From: Volutella citrinella
Lineage: Eukaryota; Ascomycota; Sordariomycetes; Hypocreales; Nectriaceae
Length of the DNA: 64,000 nt
Reading direction: 5' to 3'
Assembly: GCA_034401135.1 (NCBI GenBank)
Contig: JAWZSP010000005.1
Coordinates: forward strand, 4,464,001-4,528,000
The notes under the pieces were generated by a model. It worked only from the letters and a program-made list of their open reading frames with translations. It was not told where the DNA came from and did no database searches. The first letter of the stretch is position 1. Each line of letters opens with the position of its first letter. Both the position numbers and the translations under genes were made by a program. Below, piece by piece: positions 47,501 through 58,017 of the stretch.

Positions 47501-49549
47501 CCGGTAAAAACAAACGATAAGTTTAAACCTAAGTTCAATCAGGTCCCTGAAGGTAAGAAGGTACAATTCACTAACGCACAGTACAACGAGGATGAGCAAA
47601 CAGCCATCCGCACAGTCAAAATGATCCAGGTCACGCAACCAGCAGACACCCAGGAACAGGATCTGGTCACCATAACCTACATAGAGGAAACTGCTGGACA
47701 CAAGGTCGAACCTGGACCTATTTATTCAAGGATATGGGACGACGAGTATACCTGGTGTACTATATGCAGACAAACCGGACACGAAGTATGATATTGCGAC
47801 CTAATAGAACGAATTAAGGAAGTAAGACTTGATAACTTCGATCCCACCTAATGGTTGGTCGGATATAATAATAGAGAAGTAGTAGGCGTCAGCCGAGCCT
47901 TTTGCCCTAAGGAGAAGAAGGAGGAATGCACCTACCTCCTATGCCTTAAGCACTGGAAGAAGGTAGCCCGCTTTGCTTCCTAACAGTGGCAGGAATGGCA
48001 TACAGAACGATACCTACTGGCATACTAACGACCCACTAAACAACTTAGAGTTATGAAATAATAAAGCGAGACTCGAAAAGAACGACAACGGAGGTATAAA
48101 AGAGACCCTCCGGAGTACTAAGAACGAGACTAAGAAGAAGACTGGGAATGGGCGATTAGTAAGAAGTTCAACCCTATAAATTGGAATATAGACTACAAGA
48201 ATAAGGCACGAACTATTATTATATTAGCCACACCCTAGCTCTATATAGGCAAAACAAAAGACTAATGCGATATCCTGGTATGTTTTATATACTAGCTAGA
48301 AGTATATAAGGTATTCACCTAATAGTAGAACGAGTACGCCATATTAATCGAAGCCCATAACCACAGGCCCTATTAAAGGAACAACAATATACTAGAACTC
48401 TAGGGACCGATACCCGACGCAGGCTGAGAAAAGCTAATTAAGACTATCGCTATGGCCCGATCAGGCTATGACTTAACAGGGGGCTTAAGGAATAAAATCA
48501 CCCTCACGGCAGCACTTACTATAAAAAATAAGTATAATACTCACTATTAATAAAGGAAGAACCTATAGTAGAAGCAGGCAGAAAGCCACCTCAGATAGCG
48601 GAAGGTAGAAAACTACCTTATAGGAGAATGGACGCCGGTCTTTAAAGGACCTATGCGCTAGCATAATAATACTAAACCACTATACATAACACAACAAAAG
48701 CGCGACTAATAAAGGGAACCGACTCCGGAACCAACTACTGATAACTAAGTCACCCTCTAGACGTAAGAATAGGAAGAAGCAAACGACCTCTATGTCCAGG
48801 AAAAACTACAACAGTTCTGGATATATAGACTTGCTTCTGACTGACTATTACGAGTCAAGTAGGACAGAGCCCTCTTGCTGGGACTAGGCCTATAAAAAGA
48901 CGAGCTCTAACTATAAGACCTAGAGGGAACAGACCCCTGACACAGAAAGGCAACCCAGGTTTTTCACAAACTGAACCAATAGGAAAAAGAAGAAAGTCAA
49001 GTATGCGCCCTGGCCTAACAACTCACTAAGGGAAGCATAGCGATCATTCCCGCCTTCACACAAAACAACAGACAAAACTGCGTCAACACTAACGTAAGGG
49101 ATCTAGCGATATTCAGCCTATATAACATAGAGCATGGAGATCTATCCTGGACACACTGCTATAACCACATATATTGAATATATAAAGAAATGAAGAGGAA
49201 GTACGACATATACCTAACCTGACCTAATCAAGATGCAGAAGAACTGGTATTATTGCTATAAGACAGCAGGCACTAATGGGAAGTAGTAGGAAGACTGGAA
49301 TGTGACGCGGTCACTGTTAACCTGCAACTATACTACGGGATGCAAGCACATACCTGCACTGATATAGAATGCAGAGTACACATAAAGTACAAGCTCAACC
49401 AATACCACTATAACAGAAGACACGATAATAAGAGAAAAGGAAGATGTTGTTAGTAACTGAGCTACTTGAATGACTAGAAAACCCAACCAAATGACTCAGC
49501 ACTACTACTAGTGACCACAGGACGCAATTAATAATAAAGATACGGGTTA

Positions 49550-52500
49550 AAGGGGAATAGCTAGACGTGCTAATCGATAGCAGAGCTAATACAAACTATA
49601 TCTCGCTATGGTTAGTTAACTAGATGCGACTACCCTGGATAGAGAAGGAACGACTATACGATATAATAAACTTAGAAGGATCTACCTTTGACTACGATAA
49701 CAGGGTTATTAGCTGCGAAGTCAAGTATATGAAGACCTATATAAATGAAAAGAATAAAGGAATCAACTATAACATCGTGCTAATAGTATTATACAACGTG
49801 GTCCTTGGATATAAATAGTTATACCAGCGGAACCCACTTATTAACTAGAGGACTGGCCATATTCAGAACCAACCGAATGCCAATAGTAAAGAGCCCTACG
49901 ACGATATAAGATCTTAACCTAAGAACGGTTATAAGTCAACCGATAACAGGACGGACGATATAGATACTATCGCTACCCTAAAAGGGATATTACGGAAATA
50001 ATAGAAGCTATGCAATAGACAAGCTCAATGAGTTATTGCATACCTACGGAAACAGCTCACATAGCTTGACAAAACGCTCGAAGCTTAGAAATTGAAGGAC
50101 GAACCTGACAGACTCGCCTTAATACTACCTTAGTACTAGAAGTACGAATAACTCTTTATAAAAGAACTAGAAACAGGACTACTATTACATAGATAATAGG
50201 ACTATAAAATAGTCCTTAAAGATAGAAAAATAATAAAATTCTTTCCTATCTATAACCTAAATAAAATAAAACTTATAACTCTTAAAGAATACTTAGAAGA
50301 CATACTATACAAAGGTTATATATAAGTATCAACTTCAGAAGCCGGATATCTAGTTATATTTGTCCTAAAGAAGAATAGCAAACTTAAGCTAGTAATAGAC
50401 TACTAATAACTTAATAAAGTAATAATAAAGGACTGAACTCTACTACTACTTATTTTAAAGATAAAGGACTAGTTGCAAGGAATAAGGAAGTTCACTGCGC
50501 TTGACCTGAAAAGTATATACAACTTGATATAAATTAAGAAAGGACATAAATAGAAAACCGCATTCAGAACCAACATTATTTCAGCAAATAATCAACTATA
50601 TACTATACGAATATCTTAACATATTCGTAGTATATTATCTAGATAATATCCTAATATTCTCAGAGAACGATAAGTAATATATAGAATATATACATAAGGT
50701 ACTACGGAAACTGCAAGATGCGAAGCTATTAGTAGAACCAGGAAAAAGCAAGTTCCACATAGACAAAGTGGAGTTCTTAGGCCACATCATCTCTCATAAT
50801 AAAATCCGCATAGACCTAAAGAAAATCACAGTAGTATAAGACTGGCTGAACTTAATAGAACACTTAATAGTGAAGGATATTCAGTCATTCCTCAGATTCG
50901 CTAACTACTACTAAAAGTTTATTAGAAACTTTAGTAGTAAGGCAGTACTTTTAATAAACCTAATAAAGAAAGGGGTTACCTTTAAATAGATAAATAAGGA
51001 ATAAATAGCGTTCAAAGCGATATACAATACGATCCTTAAAGAACCTATACTTATAATATTCGACTTAAACAAACTTACAGAGCTTGAAACAGATGCCTCA
51101 GATAGCAGTCTAGGAGCTTAAATTAGATAATAAGATAAGAATAAAAAGTTATACCTAATCGCATTCTACTTATATAAACTTACTAGAGTAGAACTTAACT
51201 ATCCTATTTATAATAAAGAATTCTTAATTATTATTAATACTTTTAAGGAATTTTAATAATATCTTAGAAGAAGTAACTACTAGATTAAAGTCTATATAGA
51301 TTATAAAAATATCTCCTACTTTATAATTATATAGAAACTGAATAAATAATAACTATAATATACTGAATATCTATCTAAATTCAACTATACTATTATCTAT
51401 AGAAAAGGATCCGAAAATAGCAGAGTAGATACAATTAGTCAAAGACCTGACTTTAAACTAGATAATATTAAGATAGAAATACAACTCCTTAGACAAGATA
51501 ATAAAGAGAACTATGTCCAGAACCCAATCAGCCGAATCGTTATACTTAGATAAACCTAGCAGTAAGAACCAACTATCTAGGACGAGATAGAGGAACACCC
51601 GGCCAACGCGAACCAGGCAGGACCACTCTTTGTACCTGACGAACTCCAGTATACTCTTATTAGAGAAGTATACAAGCACATTCTATATAGATACCAAGGA
51701 GTTAAAAAGACAGTCAAATGCTTAAAGCAGAACTATATCTTCTTATAAATAAAAAAGATAGTAGAACAGGTCACCTTAGTATGCGACCTCTGTAAGAAAA
51801 CCAAGGCATTATAATATAAACCCTACGGAATGTTATAACTACTATTAGTTAGTAAATAACTATAGTATTCGGTTATAATAGACTTTATTATAAAACTATT
51901 ATTATTAGAAGACCTAATTACTAAGACATACTTTAACAGTATATATATAATCGTGGACCGATTTATGAAGTTTGTATACTACATCCTGTATAAGGAAGAA
52001 ACGGACGCAGAGCAACTAGTATTCATATTCTATAGAGTGATAGTTTCAGCCCACGGCCTACTAATAGAGATCATCTTTAATAGAGGACTAATATTTGCAT
52101 TAAAGTTTAATCAGGGACTTATAAGTATATTAGGCCTGAACTATAAATTAACTATAGCTTTTAGAGTATAAGTCGACGGTTAAATAGAATATTTAAACTA
52201 AAAGGTAGAACAATACCTCAGGTACTATATTAACTACGCACAAAATAACTAGGTAGAACTACTACTAACAGTATAATTATTATACAATTCGTCATACTAT
52301 AGTAGTATCAATACAATACTAGCTATAACACTCTATAACTATAACCCGGATGCATACTAATAACTACGAGAAGGACCCTTAAATATTAAGGCCATGCTTA
52401 AAACAGACCAAATTAAGGCAATATACTAAGAAATAAAGATAGAACTCGAGTATATTTGGAACTAGATAAAGAAATACTATAATAAGAAAAGATCGGAAGG

Positions 52501-52940
52501 ACTGACTTTTAAGAAGGGAGATATAGTCTACTTATCTACAAAAAATCTAATAATAGCGCGACAAAACAAAAAGCTAGACTATAAGTTTATCAGACCCTAT
52601 ACTATTAAAAAACGAATCGCGGCGAGCAACTACGAACTAGACTTGCCTGAGAATATCAAAGTACACCCGATATTCCACATCTCGTTTCTGGAATCAGCCA
52701 AAGACACTATCAGGGTACGAACAGACACACTATTACGATAAGAACCAGAGGTCCTGCCTAACATAGAATGGGTAGTCGAGGAAATCCTAGATAAAATATA
52801 TAAAGATGGCAAAACACTTTATTTAATTAAGTAGAAAGATTAGCCTGAATCAGAAAATATATAAGAACCTTCAGAAAACCTCACCCACTGCTTAAAGAAA
52901 CTACAGGAGTTCCTGAAGAATCAACGGAGTCGAAACCAAC
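49550..52940 (+). pseudogene. Gypsy C pol: protease, RT, RNase H, integrase, chromodomain
   Basis: Protease-like segment DVLIDSRANTNYIS (about 49.57 kb; DSGA expected). RT box VYYLDNILIFSEN at about 50.63-50.67 kb with LDN for LDD. RNase H block ETDASDSSLGA and VELNYPIYNKEFL (51.08-51.25 kb). Integrase from about 51.6 kb, including a zinc-finger region with CDLCKKTK near 51.78 kb. Chromodomain 52.76-52.90 kb (EWVVEEILDKIYKDGKTLYL then SENLTHCLKKLQEFLKN). Stops are dense until about 52.85 kb. 47.5-49.5 kb holds additional polar sequence between gag and pol without a recognised domain. Confidence 0.8.
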
Positions 52941-53448
52941 AACAGACCAGTCAATGACATCCAGAGCCCCGACGGACTGAGCCTCTATCACGGCTTGGGA
53001 CTCCGCGGCCTCCATCTGGTCCAAGGAGGAAAAACCCTGCTCCAACATCTTCACACCCTTCTTCTGCAACTTGCGTTTCTGACGACGCAAACGCATTAAG
53101 CGGCTAAGGCGCTTATTGACCTTTTGTTGATACTCTAACAGTTCGCGTTCTGCCTCTTCTTCATCGGCTTCTATACGATCCTTCGCCTGGGACAAACGCT
53201 CGGCTAAGAGACGCGGTTAGAACAGAGGAACGGAATAAACCAAAAAGGGACGCACCTTCAGAAAGGGATACGCCACGTGCATCACAAGAACGACCATGAC
53301 GAGTACACTCGGCACAGCGACTGTGGCCATCCATCATCTTGCAACACAAGTGCCGCGAAGCACAGAAAGAACAAGGCATGACCTCGTACCCAACGGACGC
53401 AATAAGGAGGGCTTTCGCTTTTCGAGCTTGTGACACCTTAGAGGACAT
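52881..53448 (-). CDS. Opposite-strand accessory gene of Gypsy C: Cys cluster plus coiled coil (2 exons)
   Basis: Minus-strand exons 53448-53256 and 53203-52881, joined across a 52-base GT-AG intron with a CTAAC branch, give an uninterrupted 171-aa protein. A cysteine cluster lies at about residues 26-54 (PCSFCASRHLCCKMMDGHSR, then CAECTRHGRSCD), pattern CX2CX6-C...CX2CX6C, which looks zinc-binding. A strongly charged coiled coil (EADEEEAERELLEYQQKVNK, then RLSRLMRLRRQKRK) spans about 68-105, followed by an acidic/Ser tail. I recall similar hypothetical proteins scattered in fungal genomes, but not a function. It ends within the last codons of pol and lies just before the polypurine tract. 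The ATG at 53448 is preferred; the longer frame to 53529 opens with TTG. Confidence 0.7.
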
Positions 53449-53551
53449 GGTCAGCCAGGCGCAGGAATATTTACAGGACGAAGTACGAACCAACCAACGG
53501 ACGGTCGCGGAATGTGGCCTTGAGGACAAGACCTTGGGAGGGGAGACATCG

Positions 53552-53990
53552 TATCAGAACCTGGCGCTAATGCACGGTATACGGTAAAGAGCACGTGCAT
53601 CCACCCCATAGATTGGAAGAACTATAGACCAAGGGATAAAGGAAATGTAGATCATCAGCCACCAATCAGGACAATTATCACGCAGGGATTAAAGACAATC
53701 ACCGTGATAATAAGGTTATTACTAGTGATAACTATCACTAAAGGGTGACAAAGGGAAACAGTGACCAGCACTAGTATATATAGAACTACTATAGTACGAT
53801 AAAGAGGACCAGCCTCTTTAGCTATCAATACAACTTGGTTACCGCAATACGCTTGCCTATTACTAGACGTGATAATTTATTTATCTTATATACCAATTAA
53901 CGCTTAGTATTACGCCCTAGTACAATTGCTAATATAAACCCCAGTATGATTACTACTGTTTACACAGTTAGAACCAGCCTGGTCGTCATA
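53552..53990 (+). repeat. Gypsy C 3' LTR (439 bp, unmutated)
   Basis: It begins TATCAGAACCTGGCGCTAAT directly after a purine-rich tract (GGGAGGGGAGACATCG) and ends AGCCTGGTCGTCATA, followed by GTATT. It keeps normal G+C, unlike its 5' partner. Confidence 0.9.
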
Positions 53991-54005
53991 GTATTAAACT
54001 AGCTA

Positions 54006-54199
54006 TAGGGGGTAACCTAATACAGTCAGTTATTACACAGCTCGTTTAGGTAATCCAAGGCTCGTTATAAATAGGTATATATTATCCTTATAGAATAATC
54101 CTTGTATTTATATATTATATCGCTGCCTAATACTAGCCTCTTAAAAGCGGGGTTGCGCACGTATTGAGCTAGATCCTGATCAATTCAATGACCGGTTCA
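54006..54199 (+). repeat. Copia right LTR (194 bp, unmutated)
   Basis: It begins TAGGGGGTAACCTAATACAG and ends ATGACCGGTTCA. It keeps G and C where the left copy has A and T. A purine run GGGGG lies at its start, so the true LTR edge may be some bases inward. Confidence 0.75.
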
Positions 54200-55174
54200 A
54201 CACTATTGATGCGTCTTTGCGATCGATCATAGCAAGCATTGCGACCGTCAGTCTCGTACGCGACCAGCCCACAAAGGGAAGGCAGTGAGTTGGACACATA
54301 TAACTTTTGCATAAGTAGAAATTACTAGCTTTGAACAGGTACTTCTATCGATTTATCCTGCCCAGTTGTATCTATAGGTCCAACAGAATACCGGTATTCT
54401 ATTGAGCCGATCAGGGCCTAGTGTCTAGGCATATTAGCTTGAGTTCCGGCTGGGGAGAAGCCGAGATTCCACGGCCGTCACTAGCCCCTGGCAGGAACAA
54501 CGGTTAGTTAGGGGCGGACAGAAATAGTCGCCAGCACCGTTTTTTCTAGCGCAGCCAATGCGAGATAGCAGGAGCGGATTAGTGGCCAAGTCGTTAGAAA
54601 AGGTTAGGAGAAGCAGCGCTTTGGAAAATGTTCTACTCTAGAACACACTGACTCGGCGGTACTGCAGGCCAAACCTCTTGGCTTTCGGGGAGCCGGGCAT
54701 ATGGACCTCAGGCCGGGTCTTGGGAGAGGAATGGCCGATGATTTGGAAAAGATTCATTACTTTACCGAGTTCTGTGCACCATTGCGTATATGCTCCATGA
54801 TTCAGCCTAACCGAGAGGCCGGCGGTAGTTTGGGCCAAACTACCGTGTAGGGCGGCTACGGGCACGGGCCAATGACGCGGCAGGGGGGCACGCAGGTGTG
54901 AATCATACTCAATAAGTGTTGACCTTGGATCTTACAAAGGTCATGGATGTGTTGCTGAATATAGTGACTGTGTGCAAGTGCCCTGTATTTTTGTATCAAG
55001 GCGGTCTTGCCACTGTAAGGAGCTTTGAGGGCAACCACCACAGCCCGGGTCGCGATATCTATTAACGGCATCAGTCAGGCTTGAAGGATTCGGGAAGAAT
55101 GGAAGCGGGGGAAGGAAGCGAGAAAGGCCTCACAGTGGGCCAGCACAATAGTTGTTTGCTTTTTTGCGTGTGGC
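54200..55174. other. Right edge of the TE island, no confident gene
   Basis: GC-normal DNA. Minus-strand ORFs at 54638-54865 and 54856-55071 overlap slightly and could be decayed C-terminal exons of the neighbouring TLH-like remnant, but I recognise no motif. Confidence 0.4.
54384..54421 (-). repeat. Inverted 38-bp boundary repeat, right copy
   Basis: The plus strand reads AGAATACCGGTATTCT then ATTGAGCCGATCAGGGCCTA, the reverse complement of 19139-19177 with two or three differences. The palindrome core is identical. Confidence 0.75.
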
Positions 55175-57300
55175 TTACGTGGTTGCAGGTCCGCGCAAGA
55201 CTTTTGAAAGGCTCATCTGTCGGTAGAATCCTGATTCCCAGCTGAGGAGAAGCGGCCGCCAAGCCCTGACGACATTTCGCTGTTTCAAGGGGCGACATGA
55301 TTTGGTCCCCATTTCTCCTTCGCCCGCCCACCTTTGCTGTGAGGATGCACTCCGGCGAGGATGTATAATATGTGGCACGGCAAAGCGAAATGCATCTCTC
55401 CTGCGGACATCTATGTGCCCCTCAATCCCTCCGCCGTAAGTGCGCACTCCCGGCTTGCCCTTCTTTGGGAACGAACAGAAGTAAGCCATGTAACAGTCGG
55501 CGTTGCTATTCCATTTTCCACCGGCTTCATCTCTATCCTCCTCATCCTCCTCCTCCTCTTCTAGTGAGCAGAAGCATCGATCGCACAGCTCGGCCCTGTC
55601 AATGTCCACGCATGTCTCCCCAGCCACCCCGTCCACGAAGACGGCAAGAACCGCGCGCCGGCAGCCTGGCGTGGTGATGAATGCTTCCATCTGCGACTGG
55701 CTGACCCCCTCGACGAAGCTGCGATGCCGGTCTACGCGCATCGCCCGCCCGTCGTGCATGATGGCCGAGTCGACTACCTCGCCCTGCCCCTCGTAGACTT
55801 CGGTATCGACGGTCCACCCTTGGAGAAACTAATGCCACAGCTTGCTGATCTCCCGGAACGTCGCAATCATCTGCGGTTGTAGCTGGCCCGGAAACCCTAT
55901 GTGCACGGCGTAGTGCTGCATGGCGATCCAAGTGCCGTGCGTTACCTGCAGATCCCACACCATGCTCCAGCTGCTGCTGCAGTCCACCAGCTCCCCCGTG
56001 GTCGGGTCGATTTCCACGTTGTATTCATCGTGTCCCCGCCGTCGGCCCCGCCCCCACTTACAGCTGCTCCCCCACTAAGCCCCGGATCTGGCGCCCCGCT
56101 TCGATGGCGATCGGCCGGCACCGCGCCGTGCCGATGCGGACCCCGACGCCGGCCTGCAGTGCCCGAGCCAGCCCAACGCTCAGCCGCTCCGTGCCCCAGA
56201 CCCCCGAACTGCCGTCTCGCCACATAAACTCGCGGTCCGCCTCGCTCGCCTCCGGCAGCCCTCACTGGCGTCGCAGCATCCTCTCGGCCGGCAGCAGCCA
56301 GAGTATGCACGCCACCACCATGCGCCCGATGCGGTCGGTCATGAACCGCGCCATCCACCCCAGCGCTCCCAGTAAGCAGGCCACTGCCCACTCGATACGT
56401 CGACCGAAGCCCATGCCTTGTGCTCCCAGATGCGTTGTATTTGTCTTGCATGCTCTGCCCGGAGTCTGATCTTCGTCTCGGACTCTCGATGGAGATGGGC
56501 ATCCGATGTGCTCGAATGGCAAAGGCAATGAACCGCTTCCATAGTCTCCAGGACCGCCTCCAGCTGCTCTCCTCCGCCCGGTAGCGCGAAGGGGTTCTGG
56601 CCGCAAGACTGGAGCCTGCGGCTGCGAAGCCAGCACAGAAGGGACCGGCTTGTGCGGCGAGCCGCCGTCTCGCACCGGTCCAGAACGGGCTCCAAGGCGC
56701 TGACGATACACGCTACCTTTTGCCTCGTCCTGCCACGGGCTTGTGACTTCTGGCCCCCCCCGATCAGGGGCCTGGCTCAACACGAGGTCATCCGTCGGAG
56801 CTTGGTGATTGGGTAGCTGGGTCAAGGCTTGCAGGATGTCCTGCCGTGCGTTGCGGAAGATGGCGGGCTCCTGCGTGCGCTCTGGCCAAACGCTTGTGGC
56901 TGCGAATGATTCCTCGCCTTGGGCCTTGCCACAGGTCCGTGGCGCTTTCTCCAACTCCACGTACGACTGGTCCCGCAGCAACACTCTGTACATGGACGTA
57001 GAGCTCGGGCGTTGCGTTGGCTGGCTCTGGCGGGGGTATGCGGGAAGGCTAGATCAGGTCTCTGGCTCTGGCCCGGTGGCCTGTGGTCGACTTCAAATAG
57101 CTTGCTGCCTGCTCTTGACGGGAAGAATTGCTGGCAACGAACGCCCTGCACCCAGGGCAATTCAGCGGTATTGTCGCCGCCGCCCCTCGGCCTCCTCTGC
57201 CGTTGGGGTTCTGCCATGCGTGCCGGATGTGGCAATGCTCTTGGATCTTCCGGACTTGACGGGCAATATAGCAGCGCTTCCAGCACCTAAGCCCATCTTC
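55175..57300 (-). pseudogene. Frameshifted telomere-linked helicase/OrsD-like (DUF3505) remnant
   Basis: Read along the minus strand from 57300 in changing frames. First a zinc-finger-like KIQEHCHIRHAWQNPNGRGG and LPWVQGVRCQQFFPSRAGSK, typical of the OrsD/DUF3505 N-terminus. Then an N-terminal helical region of the telomere-linked helicase (TLH) type (TSRSLLCWLRSRRLQSCGQN, about 56.6 kb). Then SWSMVWDLQVTHGTWIAMQH to FREISKLWH (about 55.84-56.0 kb), a TAG at the expected Gln after LWH, and the tail SQMEAFITTPGCRRAVL with CDRC and an acidic run (55.55-55.76 kb). Such proteins are multi-copy and often subtelomeric in fungi. DEAD/helicase-C motifs were not found between LWH and CRR. At least three frame changes plus the stop make it non-functional, unless some shifts are introns. 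Family call is from memory. Confidence 0.5.
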
Positions 57301-57459
57301 ATATAGGTCTGCAACCCTCTACGAGGGAACATAATTGTGATACTACGAATTGTGAAATTTTGACAGATGAGGCGACTGGTGGTTTGAATTGCCCTATCAA
57401 GCTAGGCGTATGTATGTCTCCTGGGTCCTCCATGCTGAACCTTGGTTCTGCTTGCCACC

Positions 57460-58017
57460 CTATCGCTGCTTGTTACGTGCCTTCTTCTGCAGCTTCTCCA
57501 CCACTTCCACCAGCTTCTTCACCCAATCACCGTTCTTCTCCCTGATCCTCAAAAGGATATCCTTCTTCTGGCCTTTATTCCCTTTCTTTTCTAGGAAGTT
57601 GATGCTTTTCTTAGCCTCTGTACTAACTTCCTTACCCATCAATTCATATCCAAATCTCAAGAGAGATATCAGCACCTCGTCGGATAGTGTGTTGGTTCGG
57701 ATATCTCGTGGGTTCAGGCTTTTAGCCGGCAGCTTAAAGTTGATCGTTTTTTCTGAAAGAAGACCCTCTTCAGAGATAAAGGGAGCGTTGATTAGTGGCA
57801 TCTCGAGGTCGTTGGCGAAGTGGCCGGCGGGAGAAGTGTGTGTGTGTGTGTGTGCGGGCGTTGGCTTGCTTGGCTGCTGGCTTGGTTGCTTGCTTGGCTG
57901 CTTGCTTGACGAGGCACTTCTCAAAGAAGCTGGGGGAAAGGCATTATGATATAGCTGGCGCAAGCCCGGCGTTGGGTCATCCGGCGTGGATAACTTTGTC
58001 CTTGCGCCTGCGGCCAC
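57460..58017 (-). CDS. Small lysine-rich hypothetical protein (start uncertain)
   Basis: A 185-codon open frame ending TAG at 57460-57462. The first ATG lies at 57801 (113 aa); the 5' part opens with GTG right after a stop and next to a GCCGCAG splice-acceptor-like site, so an upstream exon is likely. The N-terminal part is low-complexity Ser/Gln/Pro/Lys plus a His-Thr run encoded by a (GT)n tract at 57838-57853. The C-terminal half is ordered-looking and basic, with LLRFGYELMGKEVSTEAKK and IREKNGDWVKKLVEVVEKL. I do not recognise the family. Codon choice and the regular amphipathic C-terminus favour a real gene. Confidence 0.4.
   Translation of the reverse strand: MAAGARTKLSTPDDPTPGLRQLYHNAFPPASLRSASSSKQPSKQPSQQPSKPTPAHTHTHTSPAGHFANDLEMPLINAPFISEEGLLSEKTINFKLPAKSLNPRDIRTNTLSDEVLISLLRFGYELMGKEVSTEAKKSINFLEKKGNKGQKKDILLRIREKNGDWVKKLVEVVEKLQKKARNKQR

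Larger units (their letters stand above)
45873..53990 (+). mobile_element. Gypsy C chromodomain retrotransposon
   Basis: An 8.1-kb element with 439-bp LTRs (45873-46311, 53552-53990) and a perfect GTATT duplication (45868-45872, 53991-53995). Plus-strand order: gag with coiled coil and CCHC knuckle, protease, RT, RNase H, integrase, chromodomain, then an intact opposite-strand gene. The 5' LTR and gag-pol up to about 52.8 kb carry many TAA/TAG/TGA stops; the last kilobase and the 3' LTR do not. The LTR ends read TAT...ATA instead of TG...CA, probably from mutation of TGTCAG-type ends. Confidence 0.9.
38631..54199 (+). mobile_element. Copia retrotransposon, RIP-mutated, with nested insertions
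   Basis: Two 194-bp direct repeats of equal length (38631-38824, 54006-54199) bracket AT-rich DNA with Copia-type RT and RNase H at about 42.4-43.9 kb on the plus strand. Removing the nested solo LTRs and Gypsy C leaves about 6.7 kb, a reasonable Copia size. Both flanks of Gypsy C (GTATT duplicated) fall just before the right repeat. The flanking 5-base words (GGCTA left, ACACT right) do not match, so the two LTRs may come from different copies or the ends may be misplaced. The left LTR is RIP-mutated, the right one is not. Confidence 0.65.
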
